Assembly (NCBI GenBank): GCA_945949875.1
Contig: CAMFGH010000013.1
Coordinates: 1-41,511 of the forward strand
Length of the DNA: 41,511 nt
From: an uncultured bacterium
Lineage (GTDB): Bacteria; Bacillota; Clostridia; Lachnospirales; Lachnospiraceae
Direction of reading: 5' to 3'
Shown here one piece after another: positions 1 through 7,482 of the stretch (position 1 is its first letter; each line of letters starts with the position of its first letter). Below the pieces are notes generated by a model. The model saw only the letters and a list, made by a program, of their open reading frames with translations, was not told where the DNA came from and did no database searches. A program made the position numbers and the translations under genes.

Positions 1-8
1 CCACCGCA

Positions 9-35
9 GGCGGGAAGAATTTCCCGCCATTTTTT
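9..35 (+). terminator. Intrinsic terminator of a gene upstream of the window
   Basis: A perfect 8-bp GC-rich stem (GGCGGGAA / TTCCCGCC) with a 4-nt GAAT loop is followed directly by ATTTTTT. The T-run is on the plus strand only, so it ends a plus-strand transcript that enters from outside the window. Confidence 0.75.
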
Positions 36-62
36 ACTATTATGAGAGTTTTGGAGGAATAA

Positions 63-269
63 ATGAAAGAACTCAGTGTATTTATAGATGAATCAGGAGA
101 CTTTGGTGAAATTACCGAACAACCTGCGTATTATTTGGTAACACTTTTGTTTCATGACCAGAAGAATGAAAATCGTTTAAGCAGGTCAGAAAAACAGTTC
201 TTCTATAAACCACAGGAGTTAAAGAAAACTTTCTTTAGAACGGTTGATAAGAAACGCTTGAGGAAGTGA
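63..269 (+). pseudogene. Truncated DUF3800-family gene (N-terminal remnant)
   Basis: The 68-residue product begins with SVFIDESGDFG, the acidic N-terminal signature I associate with DUF3800 proteins (putative RNase H-fold nucleases, often in phage and mobile loci), and continues with a plausible beta strand around YYLVTLLFH. Family members are normally a few hundred residues, but here the homologous part seems to stop after about 35 residues and is followed by a basic unrelated tail and a stop. It has a good ribosome binding site (GGAGG at 54-58), so it may still be translated. The conserved catalytic acids expected further downstream are absent. Together with the neighbouring recombinase it looks like debris of a mobile element. 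A short functional peptide cannot be excluded. Confidence 0.55.
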
Positions 270-441
270 TCTCTTTCTCCTTTTCCTTTATGACTTCCCA
301 TAAGAAAAAAATCTCAATCTCTTTTGTTCATTTATTCTTTTTCTGTGATTCTTTCTTTTGATATTTTTCTTTATTTTCCATTATTTTTTCACTATTTTTT
401 CACTATTTTATACATCGAATTACTACAAAGGAGGACATTCC

Positions 442-1032
442 ATGAACTCAGCTTCACCAATCCGTGACCCGGAACATATCAAATTATTGAAGGACTTTTA
501 TCGTTATAAGCATCCCAATTTTCGCAATTATGTGATGATTGTGATCGGTCTAAATACTGCCCTGCGAATTTCAGATATACTGCCATTAACCTGGGATGAC
601 GTATACGATTTTAATCTTGGGATCTACAGAAAACATATCTGCCTGCGGGAGAAAAAGACAGGGAAAAAGCAAGTCATCCTGATCAACGCACACATTCTGG
701 CTGCATTAAAGGAATATGAGCAGATCTTATCCGAGCAATCCACTCCTATCTACCCAGAGAAATACATTATCTCACATACCAATCGGAATGAACCTATTTC
801 CAGAATTCAGGCTCACCGCATTCTGCAGCTTGCCACAGATGAGAGTAAAATTCCTCATAAAATAAGCTGTCATTCTCTCCGTAAGACCTTTGGATATCAT
901 GCCTGGAAAAAGGGTACACCACCGGCTCTTCTCATGAAAATTTATAACCACTCTTCCTTCGAGATCACGAAACGATATCTGGGTATTGATCAGGATGACA
1001 AGGATGATTTGTTTGAGAATATTCTGCTGTAA
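442..1032 (+). CDS. Compact tyrosine recombinase (catalytic domain only)
   Basis: A 196-residue protein that consists almost only of the tyrosine-recombinase catalytic domain. All catalytic positions are visible: Arg42 (TALRISDIL), a Lys in KKTGKK near 72-76, His144 and Arg147 (HSLR), His170 (YNHSS) and the nucleophile Tyr179 (KRYLGI). It lacks the N-terminal core-binding domain of phage integrases and has about the length of FimB/FimE-type DNA invertases. The start at 442 was chosen because AAAGGAGG lies at 427-434; the upstream in-frame extension is T-rich low-complexity sequence. It could mobilise or invert a nearby segment, or be the remnant of an excised element. The target site is not evident. 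The catalytic set is intact, so it is probably active. Confidence 0.85.
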   Translation: MNSASPIRDPEHIKLLKDFYRYKHPNFRNYVMIVIGLNTALRISDILPLTWDDVYDFNLGIYRKHICLREKKTGKKQVILINAHILAALKEYEQILSEQSTPIYPEKYIISHTNRNEPISRIQAHRILQLATDESKIPHKISCHSLRKTFGYHAWKKGTPPALLMKIYNHSSFEITKRYLGIDQDDKDDLFENILL

Positions 1033-1035
1033 CAG

Positions 1036-1063
1036 AAAAAAGCTCCGGTTCCGGAGCCTTTCT
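1036..1063. terminator. Bidirectional intrinsic terminator
   Basis: A GC-rich hairpin (GCTCCGGTTCCGGAGC, 1042-1057) is flanked by six A on its left, which read as six T on the minus strand, and by CTTTCT on its right. It lies just after the recombinase stop on the plus strand and beyond the end of the flagellar operon on the minus strand. The minus-strand T-run is the better of the two. Confidence 0.65.
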
Positions 1064-1084
1064 CACATTACATAATATAGACAA

Positions 1085-1116
1085 ACACTCCCCTCAGCTA
1101 AAGCAAAGGGGAGTGT
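1085..1116 (-). terminator. Hairpin after the fliD operon
   Basis: A perfect 10-bp stem (ACACTCCCCT / AGGGGAGTGT) with a 12-nt loop lies 16 bases beyond the stop of the last flagellar gene. The following minus-strand sequence is only moderately T-rich (TTGTCTATATT), so it may be a weak terminator or a 3'-end stabilising hairpin upstream of the stronger one at 1036-1063. Confidence 0.45.
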
Positions 1117-1131
1117 CAATCACAACATCTA

Positions 1132-1605
1132 TCATTTTTTCCTATCCATAAACTGCGCATCCACATAGTTCAGCCTGCGCATATTGGAGTAATAGCTCTG
1201 GGCAGCTTTACCGCTGTTACGACGCTGCTGGAGATCCAATCGGTCCTTTTTCACCCGGTTGTCTACAGCCATTTTTACGCGACTTTCCAAAGCCTGAATC
1301 GAAACATTCTTTTCTGTTATTTCAGAAATCTGATTCTGAAGAACACGTATCTGATCTGCATATTTATCTTTGTTTAAAAGCAGTTCGGAACGGATTCGGT
1401 CATATACTTTTTCAAATCCATCATCCAGGGCTTCGATCTGGTCCACAAGCACCACTTTTTCATTCACGCTCTTGTCAAAGGCTTCGTAATCAAAGTTTTC
1501 CTGTTTCACCATCTCCTGCTGTTGTTCTTCATACTGCAATATCTGATTCAGGATCTCTATTTTTTTGTCCAGACTTTCTTTTAACATCTGTAAATATGTA
1601 TCCAT
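1132..1605 (-). CDS. FliT/FlgN-like flagellar export chaperone
   Basis: A 157-residue, highly charged, almost wholly helical protein with heptad-like patterns and no membrane segment. It is the last gene after flaG-fliD-fliS, where Bacillus and Clostridia carry fliT, whose product keeps the cap protein FliD export-competent. Sequence recognition is weak, as is usual for FliT/FlgN-type chaperones, so the assignment rests mainly on position and predicted coiled-coil character. It starts 3 bases after the fliS stop and is probably translationally coupled; no strong ribosome binding site of its own is visible. The alternative is a generic FlgN-superfamily helical protein. Confidence 0.6.
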   Translation of the reverse strand: MDTYLQMLKESLDKKIEILNQILQYEEQQQEMVKQENFDYEAFDKSVNEKVVLVDQIEALDDGFEKVYDRIRSELLLNKDKYADQIRVLQNQISEITEKNVSIQALESRVKMAVDNRVKKDRLDLQQRRNSGKAAQSYYSNMRRLNYVDAQFMDRKK

Positions 1606-1608
1606 ATT

Positions 1609-1995
1609 TTAGCCCAACTTCTTCGCTTTATTCGCTGCCATTACTTCTTTCCAAGTATCACGCATACTGCGGAGATGTGTGTTTACTTCTTCCAGAATTT
1701 CCTTATCTTTTTTGATATTTGCCTCAAAAAGTCTCTGAAGGAGATACACATAAATCCGATCAAAGTCTTCCGCTACCGGATATTTATGATCCAGTGTGCT
1801 GCGGAATTCCTCAATGATTCTCTCCACACGTTTGATATTATTATGAGCCTTTTCAATATCATTTTTCTCAATGGCCATAATTGCGATATTGGTGAACTTA
1901 ATAGCGCCTTCATATAACATCAGTGTAAGCTCAGCCGGAGATGCCGTCAATATTTTACTGTTATTGTATTGCGCATATTGGTTCATAGGTGCCAT
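1609..1995 (-). CDS. fliS: Flagellin export chaperone FliS
   Basis: FliS binds the C-terminal helix of flagellin in the cytoplasm and keeps it unpolymerised until export. The 128-residue protein shows the family hallmarks: an N-terminal YAQYNNSKILTASPAELTL stretch, the LMLYEGAIKF segment, and a four-helix pattern with the YVYLLQRLFEAN helix. Its length is normal for FliS. A GGAGG ribosome binding site precedes the start. It is the third gene of the sigma-D operon flaG-fliD-fliS-fliT-like. Its client flagellin is not encoded in the window. Confidence 0.95.
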   Translation of the reverse strand: MAPMNQYAQYNNSKILTASPAELTLMLYEGAIKFTNIAIMAIEKNDIEKAHNNIKRVERIIEEFRSTLDHKYPVAEDFDRIYVYLLQRLFEANIKKDKEILEEVNTHLRSMRDTWKEVMAANKAKKLG

Positions 1996-2100
1996 ATCAT
2001 TTTCCTCCGATTTTCCATTTATGTCATTTCACGCCGACATCGATATCCTCTGTCTCACCGGTTTGCCGGTCATATCTTCAGGCGTTTCAGCCGATTACGT

Positions 2101-3678
2101 TTAGCCCAGCATATTTGTTAAGGCATCTGTTTTGGACTGCATCTTAGCCATTGCTGTTTCCATCTTGGAAAACTTCGCATACCATTTATCCAGATAGTCA
2201 TTCAGTTTATCCTGTGCATCTGAAATTTTACTATCATAGTCTGATAATTCTTTTTTCATTTCCTTATCGTTGTAAACGGTAAATGCACTGCTGTAATCCG
2301 TACTGGACATCTGTTTGGTCAGAGAATCATACAGATTCTTGGAAAGTGCAGAGAAAAATTCAGTCACTGTATCCGGGTCGTTGGCAATCGCAGTTTTCAG
2401 CTTGTCACCATTTGACTTTGTATTGGCATCATCCGGATCCCCATCGATATGATAAGCATTTTTCTCATTTTCTGCTGCTGTAAAGTAGCTGAGGGTCTCG
2501 ATACCGAAATCAGAAAGATACATTTTCTTTCCACCGACCTCAACGCCTTCCATCATGATCTGTTTCAGAGCGCTGGACACTGAACCAAGGGTAGAATCTC
2601 TTCTGAGAAGAGAATCCTTGATCTTGTTTTCCCAGGTTTCAATCTCTTTTTCAGACATGGCATCTTTTTCTTCATCTGTTAAGGGTTCGTATTTGGATGC
2701 ACTGTCTGCATTGTAGAGTTTATCCATTTCGTTGATCAGTTCATTGTATTTCGTAAGGAAATTCTTGATCATGTCATAGATACCACTGGTATCATTTTCA
2801 GTGGAAATGGTAACTTCTTCGTCGCCTGTCACCTGTAATACATTGTAGGTCAGGCCATTGATCTCAAAGGAATTATCATCGGATTCAAAGGTAGCACCAT
2901 TTAAGACGATTTTTGCATTCGCACCATCAATTTTGGTAGCTAAAGTAGCATCATATTTGCCATCCTTATCATTCATCTTATTATTGGGATCCACATATAA
3001 TCCCAGAGATTTCAGCGTACTCAGAGATTTATCATCCCCATCTACTGCAGTTATGTCAAAATCATATGCTTCACCGGTAGAGGTAGAGCTGACAAAGAAG
3101 CGGCCATTTTTCTCATCAAAGTTGGCATTTACACCCTCTGCCTTTAATGCACTGACCACATCGGATATCTTAGCATCTGCGCCGAACTCCAGTGTCTTCT
3201 TCTCACCGTCGCCGACTTTGATGTCAAATTTAAACTTGCTTTCTCCGCCTTCACCTACTGTGCTGGCAACAGCTCCCAAATCGGAAAGCTTTGTATCTGC
3301 AGTAATGGCTTCGGTATTATTTGCATCCGCATTTTTCACCTGTGCCCCTGTCAGATAACCGGCTTTTGCAAGCTGTTTGATTTTCAAAGACTGTACACCG
3401 TTTACAGCGTTACTTCCTGTGATGACGCTTACTGCATTGGAGTTGGAAACTTTTGTCGTCTTCTTGGCATAAGCACCGCTGAAACGCATATCACTGAGAA
3501 CGTCGGTATATAAACTGTATATTTTTGTATTCAGGCTCTTCCACGCATCAATTTTCCAACTCAGCTTTGTCTGTGCTTTCTGGATAGACTGGACCTTGAT
3601 AGAACGTGCGCTGGCAAGTTCCTGGATAATCGATTCTGTATCAAGTCCTGAATTCATACCTGTAATTCGAATTGTCAT
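2101..3678 (-). CDS. fliD: Flagellar filament cap protein FliD
   Basis: FliD forms the cap at the filament tip and catalyses flagellin assembly. The N-terminus (IRITGMNSGLDTESIIQEL) is the FliD_N signature, with a heptad-rich region to about residue 60. The C-terminal 100 residues (DYDSKISDAQDKLNDYLDKW and the following heptads) form the FliD_C coiled coil. The middle (about 100-300) is the variable, surface-exposed part. At 525 residues the length is usual. It starts 15 bases downstream of flaG with a GAGG site and is followed by fliS. Confidence 0.95.
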   Translation of the reverse strand: MTIRITGMNSGLDTESIIQELASARSIKVQSIQKAQTKLSWKIDAWKSLNTKIYSLYTDVLSDMRFSGAYAKKTTKVSNSNAVSVITGSNAVNGVQSLKIKQLAKAGYLTGAQVKNADANNTEAITADTKLSDLGAVASTVGEGGESKFKFDIKVGDGEKKTLEFGADAKISDVVSALKAEGVNANFDEKNGRFFVSSTSTGEAYDFDITAVDGDDKSLSTLKSLGLYVDPNNKMNDKDGKYDATLATKIDGANAKIVLNGATFESDDNSFEINGLTYNVLQVTGDEEVTISTENDTSGIYDMIKNFLTKYNELINEMDKLYNADSASKYEPLTDEEKDAMSEKEIETWENKIKDSLLRRDSTLGSVSSALKQIMMEGVEVGGKKMYLSDFGIETLSYFTAAENEKNAYHIDGDPDDANTKSNGDKLKTAIANDPDTVTEFFSALSKNLYDSLTKQMSSTDYSSAFTVYNDKEMKKELSDYDSKISDAQDKLNDYLDKWYAKFSKMETAMAKMQSKTDALTNMLG

Positions 3679-3693
3679 GTTATAACCTCATTT

Positions 3694-4137
3694 CTATCGC
3701 TTCTCATCCACAAGAATACCGGCCATCTCCCACACTTTAGCGATCATATCTAATGTTTTTTCCGGTGGCAGTTCTTTGATGACTTCTTTGGTATCTTTAT
3801 CTACGATTTTAATAGTTACACGATTAGTAGCTTCATGAATTCCAAAAACAGCTTCTGAATGGCTCATATTCTTATTGAGCTGTTCTACTGCTTTCTTGAT
3901 TTTTTCATTCTGCTGTTTTGCTGACTGCTCAGAAGCCTCTTTTTCGTAAGTTCCTGTTGCATTGGTTTCAGCGTTTTCTGTTACCGCTGCTACTGATACT
4001 GTAGTTGGATCAATGTTATTTGACTGTGTTTGTGCAGGGTTAACTTCCGTGTTAACCTGTTCTGCTTTCTGTACAACAGGCTTCTGTACCTGCTGTGCCT
4101 GCATACTCATAATGCTTCCTAATGGTTCTATTGCCAT
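3694..4137 (-). CDS. flaG: FlaG family flagellar protein
   Basis: A 147-residue protein whose C-terminal half matches FlaG: HEATNRVTIKIVDKDTKEVI, then KELPPEKTLDMIAKVWEMAG. The N-terminal half is a Gln/Thr/Asn-rich low-complexity linker. FlaG proteins are encoded beside fliD and influence filament length; their mechanism is not well known. It is the first gene of the operon, with a strong GGAGGTG site and a sigma-D promoter at 4183-4209, giving a leader of about 40 bases. Confidence 0.9.
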   Translation of the reverse strand: MAIEPLGSIMSMQAQQVQKPVVQKAEQVNTEVNPAQTQSNNIDPTTVSVAAVTENAETNATGTYEKEASEQSAKQQNEKIKKAVEQLNKNMSHSEAVFGIHEATNRVTIKIVDKDTKEVIKELPPEKTLDMIAKVWEMAGILVDEKR

Positions 4138-4182
4138 ATCGTTTCACCTCCGTGTGCCGATGTTAAATGTTTTCTATAGTGT

Positions 4183-4209
4183 ATATCGGGAAAAAGTTTG
4201 ATTTCTTTA
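4183..4209 (-). promoter_or_regulatory. Sigma-D (sigma-28) promoter of flaG-fliD-fliS
   Basis: On the minus strand TAAA (4206-4209) and CCGATAT (4183-4189) are separated by 16 bases, matching the flagellar sigma-factor consensus TAAA-N15/16-CCGATAT. Transcription would start near 4175, about 38 bases before the flaG start codon. Confidence 0.85.
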
Positions 4210-4264
4210 GAGGTGTAGCGAAATTTCTGACGAAAATTTCTAGTGATGATTTGCTCTTCTTTTT

Positions 4265-4990
4265 CTAAGTATCTTGACTTTTTTTCATTTTTTCTTTAAT
4301 TCTCGCAATAACATCTTCTACATTCCGTGTATTAATATTTGCACCTTCATTAATATATGTTACTATTTTCCCACCTATTTCCTGTTCTAACGCATTTTGT
4401 TTTTCGAAATATGTTTTAAGTTCATCTACACTCATATCACCAATCTGTCTCATACGTTCCGTCAGTTCATCCGGTAATTTGTCATTATACAACCGTATAT
4501 ATGCATTTTGGATGTCATCAAAAGAAATTGCATTCCCTGATTCCATCTCCTCCATCAAGACACCTATCACATCCGAGATATCGTTCCTATAATCCCGATG
4601 AGATCTCAACTTCATAGCTATCAGATATACACCAGACACCGTACGAATTTCCAATGTACCATTATTCAATGTGTAATAATGTTTTGAGACTTCAGATAAA
4701 ACATTCGAATATGATACTGTTTTTACAAAATCCGAATTCATCCAGTCTCTAGGTAAACCATTCTGATCTGCAAATTTCTTTATTACATCTTCAACGCCAG
4801 ACACTGTCTTTAATATTACATCAAAATCCTGTGTGGCATCTCGAAATTTGTAATTGAGCATAATGCTACCACCACCAACTATAACAATTTCACCAGGGAC
4901 CTTACCAAGTTCTTTTCGATATTCTTTCGCAAATTGCTTTATAATATCAAAAGCGTTTTCTCTTGTTATCTTTCCTTCAGACCGCATCAT
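4265..4990 (-). CDS. Nucleotidyltransferase-like protein, putative toxin of a two-gene module
   Basis: The 241-residue protein has a nucleotidyltransferase-fold signature near the N-terminus: IVIVGGGSIMLNY (35-47), then DATQDFDVIL with the metal-binding pair Asp55 and Asp57. This resembles the DUF6036/AbiEii-like group, whose members often act as toxins that transfer nucleotides to RNA or protein. The start at 4990 was chosen over 5023 because GGAAGGGG lies just upstream and it overlaps the regulator stop by 14 bases, suggesting coupled translation. It is AT-richer than its flagellar neighbours, consistent with acquisition. The substrate is unknown and a non-toxin role is possible. Confidence 0.6.
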   Translation of the reverse strand: MMRSEGKITRENAFDIIKQFAKEYRKELGKVPGEIVIVGGGSIMLNYKFRDATQDFDVILKTVSGVEDVIKKFADQNGLPRDWMNSDFVKTVSYSNVLSEVSKHYYTLNNGTLEIRTVSGVYLIAMKLRSHRDYRNDISDVIGVLMEEMESGNAISFDDIQNAYIRLYNDKLPDELTERMRQIGDMSVDELKTYFEKQNALEQEIGGKIVTYINEGANINTRNVEDVIARIKEKMKKSQDT

Positions 4991-5501
4991 ACAAATCCCC
5001 TTCCACAATATTGTACTTTGCAAATTCCTCTATTCCCGAATCTACGCCCTTATTCAAAAACGCAGAATCTCCCACAAAAAATGGCTCTTCCAGTTTCATA
5101 TTACGGATTTCATCATATTTGTCACACAAAGGAATCTCATACTTTTTACTGATATAATCAACTGTTGCAACCAGATACAGCATTTTAATATAGTCACCGT
5201 GAAGGCGATAATATTCTACATCCTCATGCTCAATAATACCTAACACAGTCTGAAGATCATTTCGTTTAATATCGTGATGTAGATTATTCCTGAATGTCTG
5301 AAAATCCTCTTTATGATATACAATTTGATCCGGTCGATAACCTAATACTTTAGCCAGTTTCTCCACTGTATAATAGGCACATGTTCCTATGTCAACCTGG
5401 CCTTTTATAATAGGATAAAGGGTTGCATATGGAATACCACTTTTCATAGAACAGGTTCGTATATTCATTTTTTGTTTTTTCAATTCAACAACAAAATCCA
5501 T
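4977..5501 (-). CDS. XRE-like HTH regulator, putative antitoxin
   Basis: A 174-residue protein. Residues about 12-55 look like a Cro/CI-type helix-turn-helix (TCSMKSGIPYATLYPIIKG, then the VEKLAKVLG helix). The C-terminal 110 residues are acidic and helical, without a recognised domain. It is directly upstream of, and overlaps, the nucleotidyltransferase gene, the usual order for an antitoxin that represses its own operon. A perfect palindrome within the promoter at 5522-5550 supports autoregulation. GGAGG lies at 5510-5514. The antitoxin role is inferred from context. Confidence 0.6.
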   Translation of the reverse strand: MDFVVELKKQKMNIRTCSMKSGIPYATLYPIIKGQVDIGTCAYYTVEKLAKVLGYRPDQIVYHKEDFQTFRNNLHHDIKRNDLQTVLGIIEHEDVEYYRLHGDYIKMLYLVATVDYISKKYEIPLCDKYDEIRNMKLEEPFFVGDSAFLNKGVDSGIEEFAKYNIVEGDLYDAV

Positions 5502-5521
5502 TACTTCTGCCTCCTGTTTCT

Positions 5522-5545
5522 ATTTTATCGGTATACCGATAAAAT
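5522..5545. promoter_or_regulatory. 24-bp perfect palindrome, probable operator
   Basis: Twelve bases (ATTTTATCGGTA) are followed at once by their exact reverse complement. The palindrome covers the whole spacer and the -10 box of the promoter for the XRE-like gene, so a dimer bound here would block RNA polymerase. This is the arrangement expected for an autorepressing antitoxin. Confidence 0.8.
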
Positions 5546-5550
5546 GTCAA
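5522..5550 (-). promoter_or_regulatory. Sigma-A promoter of the regulator/nucleotidyltransferase pair
   Basis: On the minus strand a perfect TTGACA (-35, at 5545-5550) and TAAAAT (-10, at 5522-5527) are separated by 17 bases. The predicted start near 5515 is next to the GGAGG site at 5510-5514, so the leader would be only about 14 bases. Confidence 0.8.
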
Positions 5551-5609
5551 ATGTCATTTTCTATTCATATTGTGAAAAAGCATGATAAAACGACAAAACA
5601 GATTCTTTC

Positions 5610-5638
5610 TTGATGTTTCCGTCTTTCTATTGTAGAAT
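5610..5638 (+). promoter_or_regulatory. Sigma-A promoter of the YvyF-like gene
   Basis: TTGATG (5610-5615) and TAGAAT (5633-5638) are 17 bases apart. The start would be near 5645, about 63 bases ahead of the coding region. Confidence 0.6.
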
Positions 5639-5707
5639 TTACAAGTAGTATACTTACGTCAGAGAGAAAACTGTCAGAGAAAATCCATAAAGTGAAAGGC
5701 AGTCATC

Positions 5708-6166
5708 ATGAGCAATGGTCGAATTGAAATAGAAAAACTGTTACGTACCAACAAGCCTGTTTTCTGTGAAGAATGCGGTGGAAAACTGTCTTATCGTTCC
5801 GCAGGTACTTATGTCTGCGAGAAGTGTGGACATGAAGAGTTGGATGATTTCGGAAAAATCAAACTGTTCTTGGATGAAAATGGTCCCTCCCCTATCCATA
5901 TGATAGCGAAAGGAACCGGCGTAAATCGTGACATCATTGAGCTTTATTTAAAAAAAGGGCGTATTGAGATTCCGGAAGGCAGCAAATATTACTTGAAATG
6001 TGAAAAATGCGGCTGTTCCATCCGTTATGGCAGATATTGCCCGGATTGTGCCAGAGAACTCAGTGGTGGAATCGCTTCTCTTTTGAATGAAGAAGTGGGT
6101 GAAAAGCCCAAATCAGCCAATGATTCCAAAATGCAGGGGAAGGTTCATTATTTGAACAAACGTTAA
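5708..6166 (+). CDS. YvyF-like zinc-ribbon protein of flagellar loci
   Basis: A 152-residue protein with two Cys-pair clusters: CEEC and CEKC near the N-terminus (about 20-42) and CEKC and CPDC around 97-117. Between them the segment KIKLFLDENGPSPIHMIAKG and the following GVNRDIIELYLKKGRIEI resemble the helix-turn-helix-like core of B. subtilis YvyF (TIGR03826-type), encoded just upstream of flgM there. Here the gene is on the opposite strand, inside the interval where flagellin would be expected. It has its own promoter. The exact role is unknown; a motility-related regulator is likely. Confidence 0.6.
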   Translation: MSNGRIEIEKLLRTNKPVFCEECGGKLSYRSAGTYVCEKCGHEELDDFGKIKLFLDENGPSPIHMIAKGTGVNRDIIELYLKKGRIEIPEGSKYYLKCEKCGCSIRYGRYCPDCARELSGGIASLLNEEVGEKPKSANDSKMQGKVHYLNKR

Positions 6167-6181
6167 GACTATCTATCCACA

Positions 6182-7342
6182 TCAACGATAATTATTATCT
6201 TCTTTTTTGTAAATCACCTTCCCATTGATTATCGTATACAGTGTCTTTGTCATGGTCTCCATAGGATTTCCATCAAAGATTGCGATATCTGCATCTTTTC
6301 CCACCTCCAGGGAGCCCAGTCTGTCATCTACTCCGCAGATTTTAGCCGGATTGATGGTGATGGCCCGATAGGCTTCCATCAGGGGCAGTCCTGCCCGTAC
6401 AGTCAGTCCGGCGCAAATCGGCAAATACTGTAGTAGTGTTACCGGATGGTCTGTCGTAATGGCAGTCAGCACGCCTGCCTTTTGTAGTACGCCACAGGTT
6501 TTAAAGCTCATGTTTTCCACTTCGATTTTATTTTTGGATGTCAGGTCCGGCCCCACAATGGCCGGATAACCGGATGCCTTGATATATTCTGCAATCAAGT
6601 GTCCCTCTGTGCAATGGTCCAAGGTAATGTTGATATCAAATTCCCGGGCGATACGGATGGCAGTAAGAATATCATCTGCCCTGTGTACATGCACTTTTAG
6701 TGGGATTTCTTTTCGCATCACGCTCTGCATGGCTTCCAAATCCGCATCCCAGCCTTTGTCAGGGTCATAGTCCTTTGCTCTGCGCAGGGTCTTTCGTAAT
6801 AGCGCTGAACTGGCCATTCTGGTGGCCGGATACTCATTCTGATCTCCATAAGCCACTTTTGGATTTTCGCCCAAAGCAGCTTTCATGGCTGCCGGCTGTT
6901 TTACAACCATTTCGTCGATGCATCTCCCATCTGTCTTTATAAAAACAAACTGACCACCAATCACATTGGCACTTCCCGGTCCTACCATGGCCCCGGTGAT
7001 ACCGGAAGCAATCGCTTCGTGAAAAGCAGCATCCATTGGATTGATGGCATCAATCGCCCGCAAAGATGGTGTCACAGGATTGGTTGCTTCATTGCAGTCA
7101 TCTCCTATCTCACCTTTCTTCTCTTCACAAATCCCCACATGGGAATGGGCATCAATGAGCCCCGGCATCACAATGGCATTGGTGGCATCCAATATACCAT
7201 CCTGCTGGTTCTTTTCACGCCAGTTCAGCCTGCGCATATCTCCCACGTCTATGATTTTTCCATCTGTAATTTCCAGATATCCTTTTTCGTATATCCGGTT
7301 GTCCTCCGACATGGTAAGTATTTTTCCATTTACGATCAGCAT
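6182..7342 (-). CDS. Metal-dependent amidohydrolase
   Basis: The 386-residue protein has the amidohydrolase layout: an N-terminal beta-sandwich segment, the HxH metal pair in GLIDAHSHVG (His66, His68), later histidines in KVHVHRADD and DHCTEGH, the catalytic-Asp region TTDHP, and a C-terminal sandwich with GSLEVGKDADIAIFDGNP. It belongs with the imidazolonepropionase-like (COG1228) enzymes, probably hydrolysing a cyclic amide or dipeptide-like substrate in the cytoplasm; the substrate cannot be read from sequence. The start at 7342 is supported by AAGGAGAG directly upstream. It sits between csrA and the YvyF-like gene, convergent with the latter, in the position usually held by flagellin. Confidence 0.85.
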   Translation of the reverse strand: MLIVNGKILTMSEDNRIYEKGYLEITDGKIIDVGDMRRLNWREKNQQDGILDATNAIVMPGLIDAHSHVGICEEKKGEIGDDCNEATNPVTPSLRAIDAINPMDAAFHEAIASGITGAMVGPGSANVIGGQFVFIKTDGRCIDEMVVKQPAAMKAALGENPKVAYGDQNEYPATRMASSALLRKTLRRAKDYDPDKGWDADLEAMQSVMRKEIPLKVHVHRADDILTAIRIAREFDINITLDHCTEGHLIAEYIKASGYPAIVGPDLTSKNKIEVENMSFKTCGVLQKAGVLTAITTDHPVTLLQYLPICAGLTVRAGLPLMEAYRAITINPAKICGVDDRLGSLEVGKDADIAIFDGNPMETMTKTLYTIINGKVIYKKEDNNYR

Positions 7343-7400
7343 GTGGCTCTCCTTTTCACCCTTGTTTTTACTCTTCCATCTAGTATGTACAAAAAATGGC

Positions 7401-7460
7401 AAAATAAAACCGCCTGAGAAGATATGTCCTGTTACTTCACAGCACATACCCCTCAGGCGG
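7401..7460 (-). terminator. Terminator of the flgM-csrA operon
   Basis: The stem CCGCCTGAG (7410-7418) / CTCAGGCGG (7452-7460), with further pairing inside, is followed on the minus strand by TTTTATTTT. It lies 23 bases after the csrA stop and upstream of the amidohydrolase gene. Confidence 0.85.
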
Positions 7461-7482
7461 CTCTCACCTGCACAATTTGATT

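Noticed and set aside
442-1060. Prophage
   Set aside because: Only a recombinase and one gene remnant are present; no phage structural, replication or lysis genes follow.
1085-1116. Recombination site of the nearby recombinase
   Set aside because: The inverted repeat is isolated, with no second copy found in the window, and sits where an operon terminator is expected.
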